This document shows, piece by piece, positions 16,062-25,227 of a DNA stretch of 64,000 bases. Under the pieces are notes generated by a model. That model searched no databases. It saw only the letters and a program-made list of their open reading frames with translations, and had not been told where the DNA came from. The position numbers and the translations under genes were made by a program. Every line of letters begins with the position of its first letter. Positions within the stretch are counted from its first letter, which is position 1. This DNA is from Caulobacterales bacterium (GTDB taxonomy: Bacteria > Pseudomonadota > Alphaproteobacteria > Caulobacterales > Caulobacteraceae), in contig JAEKKJ010000024.1 of the NCBI GenBank assembly GCA_019510435.1, forward strand, positions 1-64,000, given 5' to 3'.

Positions 16062-18683
16062 ATGAAATTCCTCAGACTGGCCGCCGCCCTCTTCGTCGCC
16101 GCGGCCATTCCCGCCATGTCCGACGCTGCGCCCGCCAGACCGAAAGCCAAGCCCGCCGCGGCGGAGCGCGTGGTGCTGCCCAAGGACGTGCGGCCCGACC
16201 GCTACGACATCCACATCCGTCCCGACGCCGGGCGTCTGACCTTCAGCGGCGAGGCGAAGATCGCGCTGACGGTGCTGAAGCCCACCGACCGGATCGTGCT
16301 GAACGCGGCCGATCTGACATTCCGCTCCGTGCGCCTGTCCGGCGTCGCCGCCGCGCCGAAGGTGGTGGAGGACAAGGACCAGCAGACCGCCGCCTTCGTC
16401 TTCGCCAAGCCCCTGGCGCCGGGCCGCTACACCCTCGCCATCGCCTACGACGGCCAGATCTACCAGCAGGCCTCGGGCCTCTTCGCCCTCGACTACGAGG
16501 CTGACGGCGCCAAGAAGCGCGCGCTCTTCACCCAGTTCGAAAATTCCGACGCCCGGCGCCTCGCGCCCATGTGGGACGAGCCGGGCGTCAAGGCGGTGTT
16601 CGGGCTGACCGTGGACGCGCCGCAGGGCGAGATGGCGGTCTCCAACATGCCGGTGGCCACGGAGAAGGCCCTGCCCGGCGGCCTGAAGGAAGTCCGCTTC
16701 CAGGACAGCCCGAAGATGAGCTCGTACCTGGTCTTCCTGGGGCTCGGCGACTTCGAGCGGATCCACAAGATGGTCGGCAAGACCGACGTCGGGGTGGTGG
16801 TCCGCAAGGGCGACGCGGCGAAGGGCGAATACGCCCTGGACGCCGCCGTGAAGGTGCTGGGCTTCTACAACGACTATTTCGGCGTCCCCTACCCGCTGCC
16901 CAAGCTGGACCTGGTGGCCGGCCCCGGCCAGAGCCAGACCTTCAGCGCCATGGAGAACTGGGGCGCGATCTTCTACTTCGACTACGCGATCCTGATCGAT
17001 CCCAAGCTCTCCACCGAGACCGACAAGCAGAACGTCTTCACCACCGTCGCGCACGAGACCGCGCACCAGTGGTTCGGCGACCTGGTGACCATGGAATGGT
17101 GGGACAACCTCTGGCTCAACGAAGGCTTCGCCTCGTGGATGGAGAACAAGTCCACCGACCACTTCCACCCCGAATGGCACATGTGGCTGGGCACCCAGGC
17201 GGGCCAGCAGGGCGCCATGCGCACCGATGCGCGCGGCGGCACCCACCCGATCATCACCCCGATCCGCGACGTCTTCGCCGCCGCCAACGCCTTCGACGTC
17301 ATCACCTACCAGAAGGGCCAGGCGGTGATCCGGATGCTGGAGAGCTATGTGGGCGAGGACGCCTTCCGCGCCGGCGTGCGCAACTACATCAAGGCCCATG
17401 CCTACGGGAACACGGTGACCGACGACCTCTGGACCGAGATCGACAAGGTCTCGCCGAAGAAGGTCACCGCGATCGCCCACGACTTCACCCTGCAGGCCGG
17501 CGTGCCGCTGATCCGCGCCAAGCCGGCAGGCGCCGGCGCGATCGCGCTCAGCCAGGAGCGCTTTGGCACCGAGCCCGAGCAGCGCACGCCGCGCACCTGG
17601 CACACGCCGGTGGCGGTGAAGGGCGTTGATGGCGGCCGCTGGGACGGCGTCGTGGCCGCAGGCCAGCCGCGCACGGCGCCGGTCGCCGCGCCGGCCGTCG
17701 TGAACGCCGGCCAGACCAGCTACTTCCGCACCGCCTATGCGCCGGAGCTCTGGGCGGCGCTGGCCCCGCAGTTCGGCCGGCTCGACCCCGCCGACCAGCT
17801 GGGCCTGCTCTACGACAGCCGCGCCCTGGGCGAGACCGGCGTCACGCCGATGAGCGACTTCCTGGCCCTCGCCAAGAACGCGCCGTCCACCGGCGAACCC
17901 ATCGTGCTGCAGACCCTGTCCGAACAGCTGGACGCCCTGGACTGGCTCTACGAGGGCAGAGCCAGCCGCCCCGCCTATCGCGCCTTCGTCTTCAGCCGCC
18001 TGGGTCCCATGGCCCAGCGGCTGGGCTGGGATCCCAAGGCCGGCGAACCGGACAACGACGCCGTTCTGCGCCGTTCGGTCCTCACCACCCTGGGGGAGAT
18101 GGGCGAGCCGGCCGTGGTGGCCGAGGCGCGCCGGCGGTTCGAGCGTTGGCTTACCGACCCCGACAGCCTGAAAGGCGCCGTGCGCCGCACCGTCCTGGGC
18201 GTGGTGGCGGCCAATGCCGACGCGGCCACGTGGGAGCAGATCCACCAGAAGGCCAAGGCCTCCACCGACATCACCGACCGCGCCCGGCTCTACCGTCTGC
18301 TCGGCGCCAGCAACGACCCGGCCCTGGCCGACAAGGCCCTGGCCCTGGCGCTGAGCGGTGAGCCCTCCGCCACCGACGGGCCCGCCATCATCGCCGCCGT
18401 CTCCGAGATCTATCCGGACAAGGCCTTCGACTTCGCCCTCGCCAACCGCGCCAAGCTTGAGACCTATCTGGAGCCGACCAGCCGTGCGTCCTACTACCCG
18501 CGCCTGGCGACGCTCTCGCGCGAGCCGGCGATGCTGGACAAGCTCGCGGCCTTCGCCGCCACCCTGCCCGCCTCCAGCCGCGGCGAGGCCGAAAAGGCGA
18601 GAGCCTCGATCCGCTACCGCCTGGCGGTGATCAAGGACCGCGTGCCGGAGATGGAGCGCTGGCTGGCGGCCAACGGCGGTTGA
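16062..18683 (+). CDS. M1 family zinc aminopeptidase, exported
   Basis: The 873-residue protein begins with a Sec signal peptide (about residues 1-22, AMSDAAPA). The M1 zinc motif HETAH is at 331-335 with the third ligand E354 in WLNEGF. The substrate motif usually GAMEN reads SAMEN (295-299), a change at the first position only. The ERAP1-like C-terminal helical domain fills the last 350 residues. It should remove N-terminal residues from peptides in the periplasm. Confidence 0.9.
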   Translation: MKFLRLAAALFVAAAIPAMSDAAPARPKAKPAAAERVVLPKDVRPDRYDIHIRPDAGRLTFSGEAKIALTVLKPTDRIVLNAADLTFRSVRLSGVAAAPKVVEDKDQQTAAFVFAKPLAPGRYTLAIAYDGQIYQQASGLFALDYEADGAKKRALFTQFENSDARRLAPMWDEPGVKAVFGLTVDAPQGEMAVSNMPVATEKALPGGLKEVRFQDSPKMSSYLVFLGLGDFERIHKMVGKTDVGVVVRKGDAAKGEYALDAAVKVLGFYNDYFGVPYPLPKLDLVAGPGQSQTFSAMENWGAIFYFDYAILIDPKLSTETDKQNVFTTVAHETAHQWFGDLVTMEWWDNLWLNEGFASWMENKSTDHFHPEWHMWLGTQAGQQGAMRTDARGGTHPIITPIRDVFAAANAFDVITYQKGQAVIRMLESYVGEDAFRAGVRNYIKAHAYGNTVTDDLWTEIDKVSPKKVTAIAHDFTLQAGVPLIRAKPAGAGAIALSQERFGTEPEQRTPRTWHTPVAVKGVDGGRWDGVVAAGQPRTAPVAAPAVVNAGQTSYFRTAYAPELWAALAPQFGRLDPADQLGLLYDSRALGETGVTPMSDFLALAKNAPSTGEPIVLQTLSEQLDALDWLYEGRASRPAYRAFVFSRLGPMAQRLGWDPKAGEPDNDAVLRRSVLTTLGEMGEPAVVAEARRRFERWLTDPDSLKGAVRRTVLGVVAANADAATWEQIHQKAKASTDITDRARLYRLLGASNDPALADKALALALSGEPSATDGPAIIAAVSEIYPDKAFDFALANRAKLETYLEPTSRASYYPRLATLSREPAMLDKLAAFAATLPASSRGEAEKARASIRYRLAVIKDRVPEMERWLAANGG

Positions 18684-18702
18684 GCCGGGATCAGCGCGGG
18701 GG

Positions 18703-18939
18703 TCAATCGCACGGCTCGGCCTCGCCGCGCTCGACGTCGACCCGGAAGCACTGGCGCTCGCCTGTCTCCAGGTCCTCGACGTAGAGGCTGACGTCGCCCT
18801 CAGCGTCGGCCAGCGGGTGCTGGTGCTCGACGAACTGCAGGGCCGCGTCCTCAAAGCTCTGACCTTCGACCAGGTGGGCGCGCGCCGCCGCCTCGGCGAC
18901 GCCGTGCACGCAGTAGCGGCGGGTGAGGGTCTCGCTCAT
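18703..18939 (-). CDS. Small conserved-type hypothetical protein
   Basis: This 78-residue acidic protein (opening MSETLTRRYCVHGVAEAAAR) has no signal peptide or membrane segment. It has a mixed alpha/beta look with a hydrophobic SLYVEDLETGERQCF strand pair. It resembles small uncharacterised alphaproteobacterial proteins; a DUF5961-type assignment is a guess from memory. It stands alone between the aminopeptidase and the sulfate operon. Confidence 0.6.
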   Translation of the reverse strand: MSETLTRRYCVHGVAEAAARAHLVEGQSFEDAALQFVEHQHPLADAEGDVSLYVEDLETGERQCFRVDVERGEAEPCD

Positions 18940-18971
18940 GCCGCCCTAACGCGCGACCGAGGCCTTCGGAG

Positions 18972-20012
18972 TCACCGGGCGGCGTAAACCTGTGGACGGA
19001 AGGGCTTGATGCGCACCGACAGGCCCGGCGCCACCCCGATCGGCAGTGTCGGACCATGGCCGATCAGCTCCATGGCGTGGCCCTCGATGCGGCAGTCGAT
19101 GCGCACGTCAGGGCCGCGCTGGGCGACGCCTGTGACCTCAGCCGCCAGGCCCGCCCCGTCCACCGGCGCGAAATCCACCTCGTCCGGGCGGAAGAACACC
19201 TCGACCGGCCCGCCCGGCGCATCCTTCGGCGCCGCCGACTCCCAGTCCGCGATCCGCAGCCGCCCCGCCTCGATCACCCCGGGCAGCCGGCAGGCCTGGC
19301 CCAGGAAGTCGAAGACGAACGGCGTCGCGGGATGCTCGTAGACCTCGTTGGGCGCGCCCAGCTGGATCAGCTCGCCGTCCTTCAGGATCGCCACGCGGTC
19401 GGCGAGGTCCAGCGCCTCCTCCTGGTCGTGGGTGACGAAGACGGTGGTGACGCCGGCCCGGTCGTGCAGCTCGCGCAGCCAGCGGCGCAGCTCGCGCCGC
19501 ACCTGGGCGTCCAGCGCCCCGAACGGCTCGTCCAGCAGCAGCATGCGCGGCTCGATGGCCAGCGCCCGCGCCAGGGCCACCCGCTGCCGCTGGCCGCCGG
19601 AGAGCTGGGCCGGGAAGCGCTTGTCCAGCCCCTCCAGCTGCACCAGCGACAGCAGGTCGGCGACCCGCGCGCGGATGTCGGCGCGGCTGGGCTTCTCGCG
19701 CCGGCTGCGCACGGTCAGCCCGAAGGCGATGTTCTGCTCCACCGTCATGTGGCGGAAGAGGGCGTAGTGCTGGAACACCATGCCCACCCGGCGGCGGCGC
19801 ACGGGCAGGCTGAGGAAATCCTCGCCGCCGAAGCGCACCTCGCCCGCGTCCGGCTTCTCCAGCCCCGCCAGCACGCGCAGCAACGTGGTCTTGCCCGAGC
19901 CCGACGGACCCAGCAGCGCCAGGAACTCCTTGTCCCGCGCCTGGAGCGACACGTCCTTCAGCGCCGGGAAGCGGCCGAAGGCCTTGGAGACGCCCTTGAT
20001 CTCGAGCGCCAG
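18972..20012 (-). CDS. cysA: Sulfate/thiosulfate ABC transporter ATP-binding protein
   Basis: The protein has Walker A GPSGSGKT, Q-loop VFQHYALF, signature LSGGQRQR, Walker B MLLLDEPFGALD and the switch His in VTHDQEEA, followed by a TOBE-like C-terminal domain, as in CysA. It drives uptake through CysT/CysW. The start is a real puzzle: alignment with the family places it at codon 20012, which is CTG; no ATG or GTG lies within about 40 codons upstream, and a TTG at 20084 would overlap cysW. CTG or a near-cognate ATA at 20030 with coupling to the cysW stop is possible. About 346 residues from CTG. Confidence 0.85.
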   Translation of the reverse strand: MALEIKGVSKAFGRFPALKDVSLQARDKEFLALLGPSGSGKTTLLRVLAGLEKPDAGEVRFGGEDFLSLPVRRRRVGMVFQHYALFRHMTVEQNIAFGLTVRSRREKPSRADIRARVADLLSLVQLEGLDKRFPAQLSGGQRQRVALARALAIEPRMLLLDEPFGALDAQVRRELRRWLRELHDRAGVTTVFVTHDQEEALDLADRVAILKDGELIQLGAPNEVYEHPATPFVFDFLGQACRLPGVIEAGRLRIADWESAAPKDAPGGPVEVFFRPDEVDFAPVDGAGLAAEVTGVAQRGPDVRIDCRIEGHAMELIGHGPTLPIGVAPGLSVRIKPFRPQVYAAR

Positions 20013-20019
20013 CGCGTCG

Positions 20020-20916
20020 TCAGGATCTATGGCCGAGCGCGAGCTCGCCGGCGTGTCGCCATTCGAGGACGGTCTTGAGGACAAGCGTGATGATCCCGAG
20101 GCCGGCCAGGAGCGATGCCGCGGCGAAAGCGCCGACGGAGTCATAGTCATTGTAGAGCACCTCGACGTGAAGCGGCAAAGTGTTGGTGAGCCCGCGGATG
20201 TGGCCTGAGACCACCGAAACCGCCCCGAACTCGCCCATTGCGCGCGCATTGCAGAGCAGGACGCCGTAGAGCAGCGCCCACTGGATGTTGGGCAGGGTCA
20301 CCCGCCGGAAGGTCGTGAAGCCGCCGGCGCCCAGGGTCAGGGCCGCCGCCTCCTCGTCCGCGCCCTGGGCCTGCATCAGCGGGATCAGCTCGCGGGCCAC
20401 GAACGGGAAGGTGACCAGGATGGTCGCCAGGACCAGCCCGGGCACGGCGAAGACGATCTTGATGTCGTGGTCGACCAGGAAGGTCCCGAACAGGCCCTGG
20501 GCGCCGAACAGCAGCACCCAGACCAGGCCCGAGACCACCGGCGAGATCGAGAACGGCAGGTCGATGAGGGTCAGGAGCACGCTCTTGCCGCGGAACTCGA
20601 ACTTGCTGATCGCCCAGGCGGCAGAGACCCCGAACACGGCGTTGAGCGGCACGGCGATGGCGGCCACCAGCAGCGTCAGCTTCACCGCCGCGATGGCGTC
20701 CGGCTCCTTGAGCGCCGCCAGGAAGGGCGGCAGGCCCTTGGCCAGCGCCTCCTGGAACACCACGACCAGCGGCAGGCCGATCAGGCCCATCATCACCGCC
20801 GCCGAGGCCAGCAGCATCAACGGCGCGATCCCCGGCAGGCGGATCCGCGCGATCGGGCGTGCGGCCACGGCTGGCGTCGCGGTGGAGGCGGCGGGCGGAA
20901 GGGCGAGCTGGCTCAT
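20020..20916 (-). CDS. cysW: Sulfate ABC transporter permease CysW
   Basis: The 298-residue inner-membrane permease has six membrane segments and the ABC-binding EAA loop (ADEEAAALTLGAGGFTTFRR). The segment NARAMGEFGAVSVVSGHI is typical of CysW. Its ATG overlaps the cysT stop by 4 bases. With CysT it forms the channel for sulfate/thiosulfate. Confidence 0.92.
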   Translation of the reverse strand: MSQLALPPAASTATPAVAARPIARIRLPGIAPLMLLASAAVMMGLIGLPLVVVFQEALAKGLPPFLAALKEPDAIAAVKLTLLVAAIAVPLNAVFGVSAAWAISKFEFRGKSVLLTLIDLPFSISPVVSGLVWVLLFGAQGLFGTFLVDHDIKIVFAVPGLVLATILVTFPFVARELIPLMQAQGADEEAAALTLGAGGFTTFRRVTLPNIQWALLYGVLLCNARAMGEFGAVSVVSGHIRGLTNTLPLHVEVLYNDYDSVGAFAAASLLAGLGIITLVLKTVLEWRHAGELALGHRS

Positions 20917-21803
20917 GCGCGCCCCCGGCGGGCCAGGAAGATCTGCACCGCGTTCATCCCGGCGAGCGCTCCGAACGAGATCGCCAGCATGGCCAGGCCG
21001 ATGGCCGCGGCCCCCGCGTAGTCGTACTGCTCGAGCTTGATGACGATCAGCAGCGGGGCGATCTCGGTCTTCAGCGGCATGTTGCCGGCGATGAAGATCA
21101 CCGAGCCGTACTCGCCGACTGCGCGGGCGAAGGCCAGGCTGACCCCCGACAGCAGCGCCGGCGCCAGCGCCGGGATCACCACCAGGGCGATGCGCTGCAG
21201 ATCGTTGGCGCCCAGGGTCTGGGCGGCCTCCTCCACGTCGCGGTCTAGGTCCTGCAGCACCGGCTGGATCGAGCGCACCACGAACGGCAGGCCGATGAAG
21301 GTCAGGGCGATGAAGATGCCCAGCGGCGAATAGGCGGTCTTCAGCCCGATCTTAGCCGCCAGGGCCCCGAGCGGGCCGGCGGGGGCGTAGATGGTGGTCA
21401 GCGCGATGCCCGCCACCGCAGTCGGCAGGGCGAACGGCAGGTCGACGAAGGCGTCCATGAGCCGCCGCCCTGGAAAGTCGTAGCGGGTCAGGGTCCAGGC
21501 GATCAGCAGCCCCAGTGGCGCATTGGTCAGCGCCGCCGCCAGAGAGACGCCGAAACTGACCCGCAGCGCCGCCGCCACCCGCGGCGAGGTCAGGGTGCGC
21601 ACCACCCCGTCCAGGCCCAGCTCCCACGGCCGCAGCGCCAGCATGGTGAGGGGGATGATGACGATCACCCCGAGGTAGACCAGGGTCACCCCCAGCGACA
21701 GACCCAGGCCCGGCAGGATGGAATGCTCCACCAGCCGGGTCCGCCTGGGCCAGGCGTCGGTGACGGGACGGACGACCGTGGCGGCAGCCGCGCGGTCGGT
21801 CAC
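20913..21803 (-). CDS. cysT: Sulfate ABC transporter permease CysT (CysU)
   Basis: The 296-residue permease starts at GTG (21803), overlapping the sbp stop (GTGA). It has six or seven membrane segments, the EAA loop (DVEEAAQTLGANDLQR) and the CysT-type segment FARAVGEYGSVIFIAGNMP. A far longer open frame runs upstream inside sbp, but that region is the out-of-frame shadow of sbp and gives no family match. Confidence 0.92.
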   Translation of the reverse strand: MTDRAAAATVVRPVTDAWPRRTRLVEHSILPGLGLSLGVTLVYLGVIVIIPLTMLALRPWELGLDGVVRTLTSPRVAAALRVSFGVSLAAALTNAPLGLLIAWTLTRYDFPGRRLMDAFVDLPFALPTAVAGIALTTIYAPAGPLGALAAKIGLKTAYSPLGIFIALTFIGLPFVVRSIQPVLQDLDRDVEEAAQTLGANDLQRIALVVIPALAPALLSGVSLAFARAVGEYGSVIFIAGNMPLKTEIAPLLIVIKLEQYDYAGAAAIGLAMLAISFGALAGMNAVQIFLARRGRA

Positions 21804-22831
21804 GGCTTGTAGATCCGGTCGAACACGCCGCCGTCGGCGAAGTGGGTCGCCTGGGCCTTCTTCCAGCCGCCGAACGCCTGGTCGATGGTGACGAGCGGCA
21901 GCTGCTTGAACGCGACGGCGTACTTGGCCGCGATCTCGGGATTGCGCGGGCGGAAGTGGTGCTTGGCCACGATTTCCTGGGCGCGGGGGCTGTAGAGGAA
22001 GTTGAGATAGCCCTCGGCCTGGACCCGGGTCTTGTGGCGGTCGACGTTCTTGTCCACCAGCGCCACCGGCGGCTCCGCCAGGATCGACTGCGACGGATAG
22101 ACGATCTCGAAGTTCGGCCCGAACTCGTCGATGGTCAGATAGGCCTCGTTCTCCCAGGACAGCAGCACGTCGCCGATCTTGCGCTGGGCGAAGGTGGTGG
22201 TCGCGCCCCGCGCGCCGGTGTCGAGCACCGGCACGTTCTTGTAGAGCTTGGTCATATAGGCCTGGGCGCCCGCATCGCCGCCGCCCGACTTCAGGCCATA
22301 GGCATAGGCCGCCAGATAGGCCCACCGCGCGCCGCCGGAGGTCTTCGGGTTCGGGGTGATCACGCCGACCCCCGGCTTGATCAGGTCGCCCCAGTCCCGG
22401 ATCTTCCACGGGTTGCCCTTGCGCACCAGGAACACGATCGTCGAGGTGTAGGGCGTGGAGTTGTTGGGCAGGCGGCTCTGCCAGTTGGCCGGCAAGAGCT
22501 TGGCGCGGTTGGCGATCTCGTCGATGTCCGCGGCCAGGGCCAGGGTGACCACATCGGCCTGCAGCCCGTCGATGACCGCCCGCGACTGGGCGCCGGAGCC
22601 GCCGTGACTCTGGTTGATGGTCAGGACCTGGCCGGTCTTGCCCTTCCAGTAGTCGATGTAGGCGGCGTTGATCTCCTTGTAGAGCTCGCGTGTCGGGTCG
22701 TAGCTGACGTTCAGCAGCGTCGCGGGCTTCAGCGCCTGCGCCAGGGGGGCGGCCGGCAGGGCGGCCGCGGCCAGGCCTGCGCCGCTGGCGGCGAGCAGGC
22801 GGCGGCGGTCGAGAATGGGGCTCTCGGTCAT
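21800..22831 (-). CDS. sbp: Periplasmic sulfate-binding protein
   Basis: The 343-residue protein carries a twin-arginine-like signal (DRRRLLAASG, residues 8-17) and mature-domain motifs of Sbp/CysP: LLNVSYDPTRELYKEIN, INQSHGGSGAQSRAVIDGL and YLNFLYSP near the C-terminus. It captures sulfate or thiosulfate for the CysTWA transporter encoded just downstream. The Tat-type leader, rather than a plain Sec leader, is notable for this family. Confidence 0.93.
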   Translation of the reverse strand: MTESPILDRRRLLAASGAGLAAAALPAAPLAQALKPATLLNVSYDPTRELYKEINAAYIDYWKGKTGQVLTINQSHGGSGAQSRAVIDGLQADVVTLALAADIDEIANRAKLLPANWQSRLPNNSTPYTSTIVFLVRKGNPWKIRDWGDLIKPGVGVITPNPKTSGGARWAYLAAYAYGLKSGGGDAGAQAYMTKLYKNVPVLDTGARGATTTFAQRKIGDVLLSWENEAYLTIDEFGPNFEIVYPSQSILAEPPVALVDKNVDRHKTRVQAEGYLNFLYSPRAQEIVAKHHFRPRNPEIAAKYAVAFKQLPLVTIDQAFGGWKKAQATHFADGGVFDRIYKP

Positions 22832-22853
22832 GAAGGGTCCCTCAGGATTTGGC

Positions 22854-24440
22854 TTAGAACGCGTACTGGGTACGAAGCGACCAGACGCTGTAGGTCTGGC
22901 CGACCTGGGCGCCCGCCGGGGGGGTCAAGGCGCCGGCGCCGAACGCAGTTCCGCCGGGCGACAGCCGGTCGACGTCCACGTGCTGGTAATCGGCCAGGAA
23001 GCGGACGTTGCTGTTGGGGTACCAGTTCAGGCCCACCGTGACGATCTTCTGCTCGCCGCCGCGGATGGCGCTGGCCAGGGTCGGCGTGCCGGGCGAGCCG
23101 GGCGCATAGTCCAGGTTCAGGTCCGAATAGCGGGCCGCCAGCTCCCAGACGCCGAGGGCGCGGGTCTTCAGGTCGAACGGCTTGTCGATCTTGGGGGCGT
23201 CGAAGCCGCCGGCGGCGGTGTTGTAGCGGCGCGGCTGGCCGGTGAGGGTCCAGGCCCCCGCCACGTACCAGCCGTCGAAGTGCGGATCGGCCAGGACCGA
23301 GTTGCGGCGGTCCACATTGATCCGGAAGTACTCGCTGGAGACGGTGAACTGCTTCACCTGGCCGCCCAGCTCCAGGCCGTAGGCGACCACCCCGTCGGCG
23401 TCGAGGCTGCCGGTGTCCACCAGCCGTGTGCCGTCCACCCGCAGCTCAGGCCGCTCGCGCAGCCGCACGGGGGTCGCCGCGCCGCCGGCGGCCGTCACGT
23501 CCGGCCCGGTCGCGGCCGGATTGATCACCCAGTTCAGGTTGGCGCCCACATGGATCAGGGCGTCGGCGGTCCGGTAGGGCACAAAGGTGGCCCGGCCGAT
23601 GAAGCCCAGCTGCTCGTCGAAGCTTGAGACCCCGATGGTGTTGCCCGTCACGGTGCCGGCCAGGCTCCAGCGCTCGCCGCTCGCGAAGGCCGAGGCGCCG
23701 ACCCGGCCGTCGCCGCCCGCTAGCCCGCGGACCAGTTCGGCGGCCGCCGGGCGCTCCAGGAACAGCGAGGAGGTATTGGGCGTGGCGTCCTCGAGGCTGG
23801 TCGTCTGGGCGTAGGCGCCGACGCGCAGCTTCACGGGGTTGAAGCCCGCGTACTCGATGTAGGCGTTGTTGATCTTGCCAGGGTCCTCGACGCCGGCGCC
23901 GCCGAAGTCGAACAACAGGTTGTAGCTCCAGTCGCCCCAGGCCTTGCCCTCGATGCCGAACCGCACGCGGCGGAAGTTCGTGCCGTCGGACAGGTCGCGG
24001 GCGTGGTCGGCCTCGCCGGCATCGCCCAGGGAGCCGCGGCGGAAGTCCGTCGCCAGCGGGCCGGGGTCGTGCTGGTCGTACTTGGCCGCGTCCAGCTGCA
24101 CGATGCCGCGCAGCGAGGCGGTGAAGCGGCCGTCGGGCGAGGAGATGGTCGGCCGGCCATTGGCCAGCGAGACCGTCGGCTGGCTGGCGATCTGGCCGCG
24201 GATCGCGCTGACGTTGCCCGACGCCTGGACCTTCAGGTCCTGGATCTGGCCTTCGAGCTCCTCGTTGCGCTTCTCCAGCGCATCGAGGCGCCCGACCAGC
24301 GCCAGCAGTTGCTCCTGGCTGACGGTCACCGGCTGCGGCTTGGCCGTCGCCGTGGCCTCCTGCGCCAGGGCCGCCGGCGCCGCGCCGCACAGCAACACCG
24401 CCACCGCGCTCGCCCCCAGGATCCGTCCAGACATGCGCAT
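22854..24440 (-). CDS. Outer-membrane porin, OprO/OprP (phosphate-selective) family
   Basis: The 528-residue protein has a Sec signal peptide (ending AALA|QE), a short coiled coil (residues about 40-70, LLALVGRLDALEKRNEELEG) and a beta-barrel rich in aromatic belts, ending in Tyr-Ala-Phe as outer-membrane proteins do. Family OprO/OprP porins pass anions. Its place directly before sbp-cysTWA, with a 22-base gap, suggests it is the outer-membrane entry for sulfate or sulfonates. Start chosen for GGAGAGGG upstream. Confidence 0.87.
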   Translation of the reverse strand: MRMSGRILGASAVAVLLCGAAPAALAQEATATAKPQPVTVSQEQLLALVGRLDALEKRNEELEGQIQDLKVQASGNVSAIRGQIASQPTVSLANGRPTISSPDGRFTASLRGIVQLDAAKYDQHDPGPLATDFRRGSLGDAGEADHARDLSDGTNFRRVRFGIEGKAWGDWSYNLLFDFGGAGVEDPGKINNAYIEYAGFNPVKLRVGAYAQTTSLEDATPNTSSLFLERPAAAELVRGLAGGDGRVGASAFASGERWSLAGTVTGNTIGVSSFDEQLGFIGRATFVPYRTADALIHVGANLNWVINPAATGPDVTAAGGAATPVRLRERPELRVDGTRLVDTGSLDADGVVAYGLELGGQVKQFTVSSEYFRINVDRRNSVLADPHFDGWYVAGAWTLTGQPRRYNTAAGGFDAPKIDKPFDLKTRALGVWELAARYSDLNLDYAPGSPGTPTLASAIRGGEQKIVTVGLNWYPNSNVRFLADYQHVDVDRLSPGGTAFGAGALTPPAGAQVGQTYSVWSLRTQYAF

Positions 24441-24484
24441 GCTTCGTCCCTCTCCGTCACTGCGGGGATGAAGTTATGCCGATA

Positions 24485-24507
24485 AATCCTATCAGGTAAC
24501 TAGGATT
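24485..24507. promoter_or_regulatory. Candidate operator of the sulfate operon
   Basis: A perfect inverted repeat AATCCTA-9-TAGGATT lies 45 bases upstream of the porin start, in the only sizeable gap before the sulfate operon. It is probably the binding site of a sulfur-responsive repressor. A Rrf2/CymR-type protein is one candidate, which could even be the one at 1435-1878, but that link is speculation. Confidence 0.55.
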
Positions 24508-24539
24508 GGCCTGATGGAGCTTGAAGAAATTCTGCTAGC

Positions 24540-25217
24540 TCAGACGAGCTTGGCGTACCGGCGGCTGGCTTCTCCCCAGGTCATCGCCTTCATGAAGGCG
24601 TCGACATAGGCGCCCGCCTTTGCGCCGTAGTCCAGGGCGTAGGCGTGTTCGTACATGTCGAGCGCGAGGATCGGCGCGCCATCGGCCAGGGTCATGGTGT
24701 GGTCCGCCGCCCAGGTGTTCACCAGGCGCCCATCGTGGCGGCTGAAGGTGAGCAGAACCCAGCCGGAGCCGCCCCCCAGCGCCTTGCCCATGGCCACGAA
24801 CTCCGCACCCCAGCGGTCCAGGCTGCCGAAGTCCCGCTCCACGGCCGCCGCCAGCGCGCTGGACGGCGCCGCCTTCGCGCCCAGCCCCGCGAAATAGAGG
24901 TCGTGGAGGACCATCGAATTCCAGGCGATGAGCTCCTCGCGCTTCAGCCCGTTCAGGCGGTAGCCGGGCGCGGTGGCCATATCCAGGGCGCCCAGTTCGC
25001 CGCGGATCGCGCCCAGCCGCTTCACGGCGCCGGCGTAGTTGTTGTCGTGGTGGCTGACGAGCAGGGCTTCGGAGAGGCCCGGCACGCCCTTCGGGTCGAA
25101 CGGCAAGGGCTTGACCTCGAAGGCCGCCGCAGGCGCCGCGGCCGGAACTGCGGCCGCCGCACTCACAAGAGCCGCGCCGCCCAACAGCTGGCGACGTCCG
25201 ATAGCGATGTCCTTCAT
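24540..25217 (-). CDS. Exported Fe/Mn superoxide dismutase-like protein
   Basis: The 225-residue protein has a Tat signal (GRRQLLGGAAL, residues 7-17) and the SOD fold with metal ligands at H56 (VSHHDNNY), H105 (VLHDLYF), D187 and H191 (LDMYEHAYALDY). The second-sphere aromatic and Gln/His positions differ from classical SodB (HDLYF for HTFYW), so it is a divergent, extracytoplasmic member. It would remove superoxide in the periplasm. It begins 10 bases after the ATP-grasp gene and is probably co-transcribed with it. Confidence 0.85.
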   Translation of the reverse strand: MKDIAIGRRQLLGGAALVSAAAAVPAAAPAAAFEVKPLPFDPKGVPGLSEALLVSHHDNNYAGAVKRLGAIRGELGALDMATAPGYRLNGLKREELIAWNSMVLHDLYFAGLGAKAAPSSALAAAVERDFGSLDRWGAEFVAMGKALGGGSGWVLLTFSRHDGRLVNTWAADHTMTLADGAPILALDMYEHAYALDYGAKAGAYVDAFMKAMTWGEASRRYAKLV

Positions 25218-25227
25218 GGTGGTCCTC

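Noticed and set aside
15630..18854. 1074-codon open frame on the minus strand opposite the M1 aminopeptidase
   Set aside because: Antisense shadow in high-GC DNA; the sense frame carries HETAH and all M1 features.
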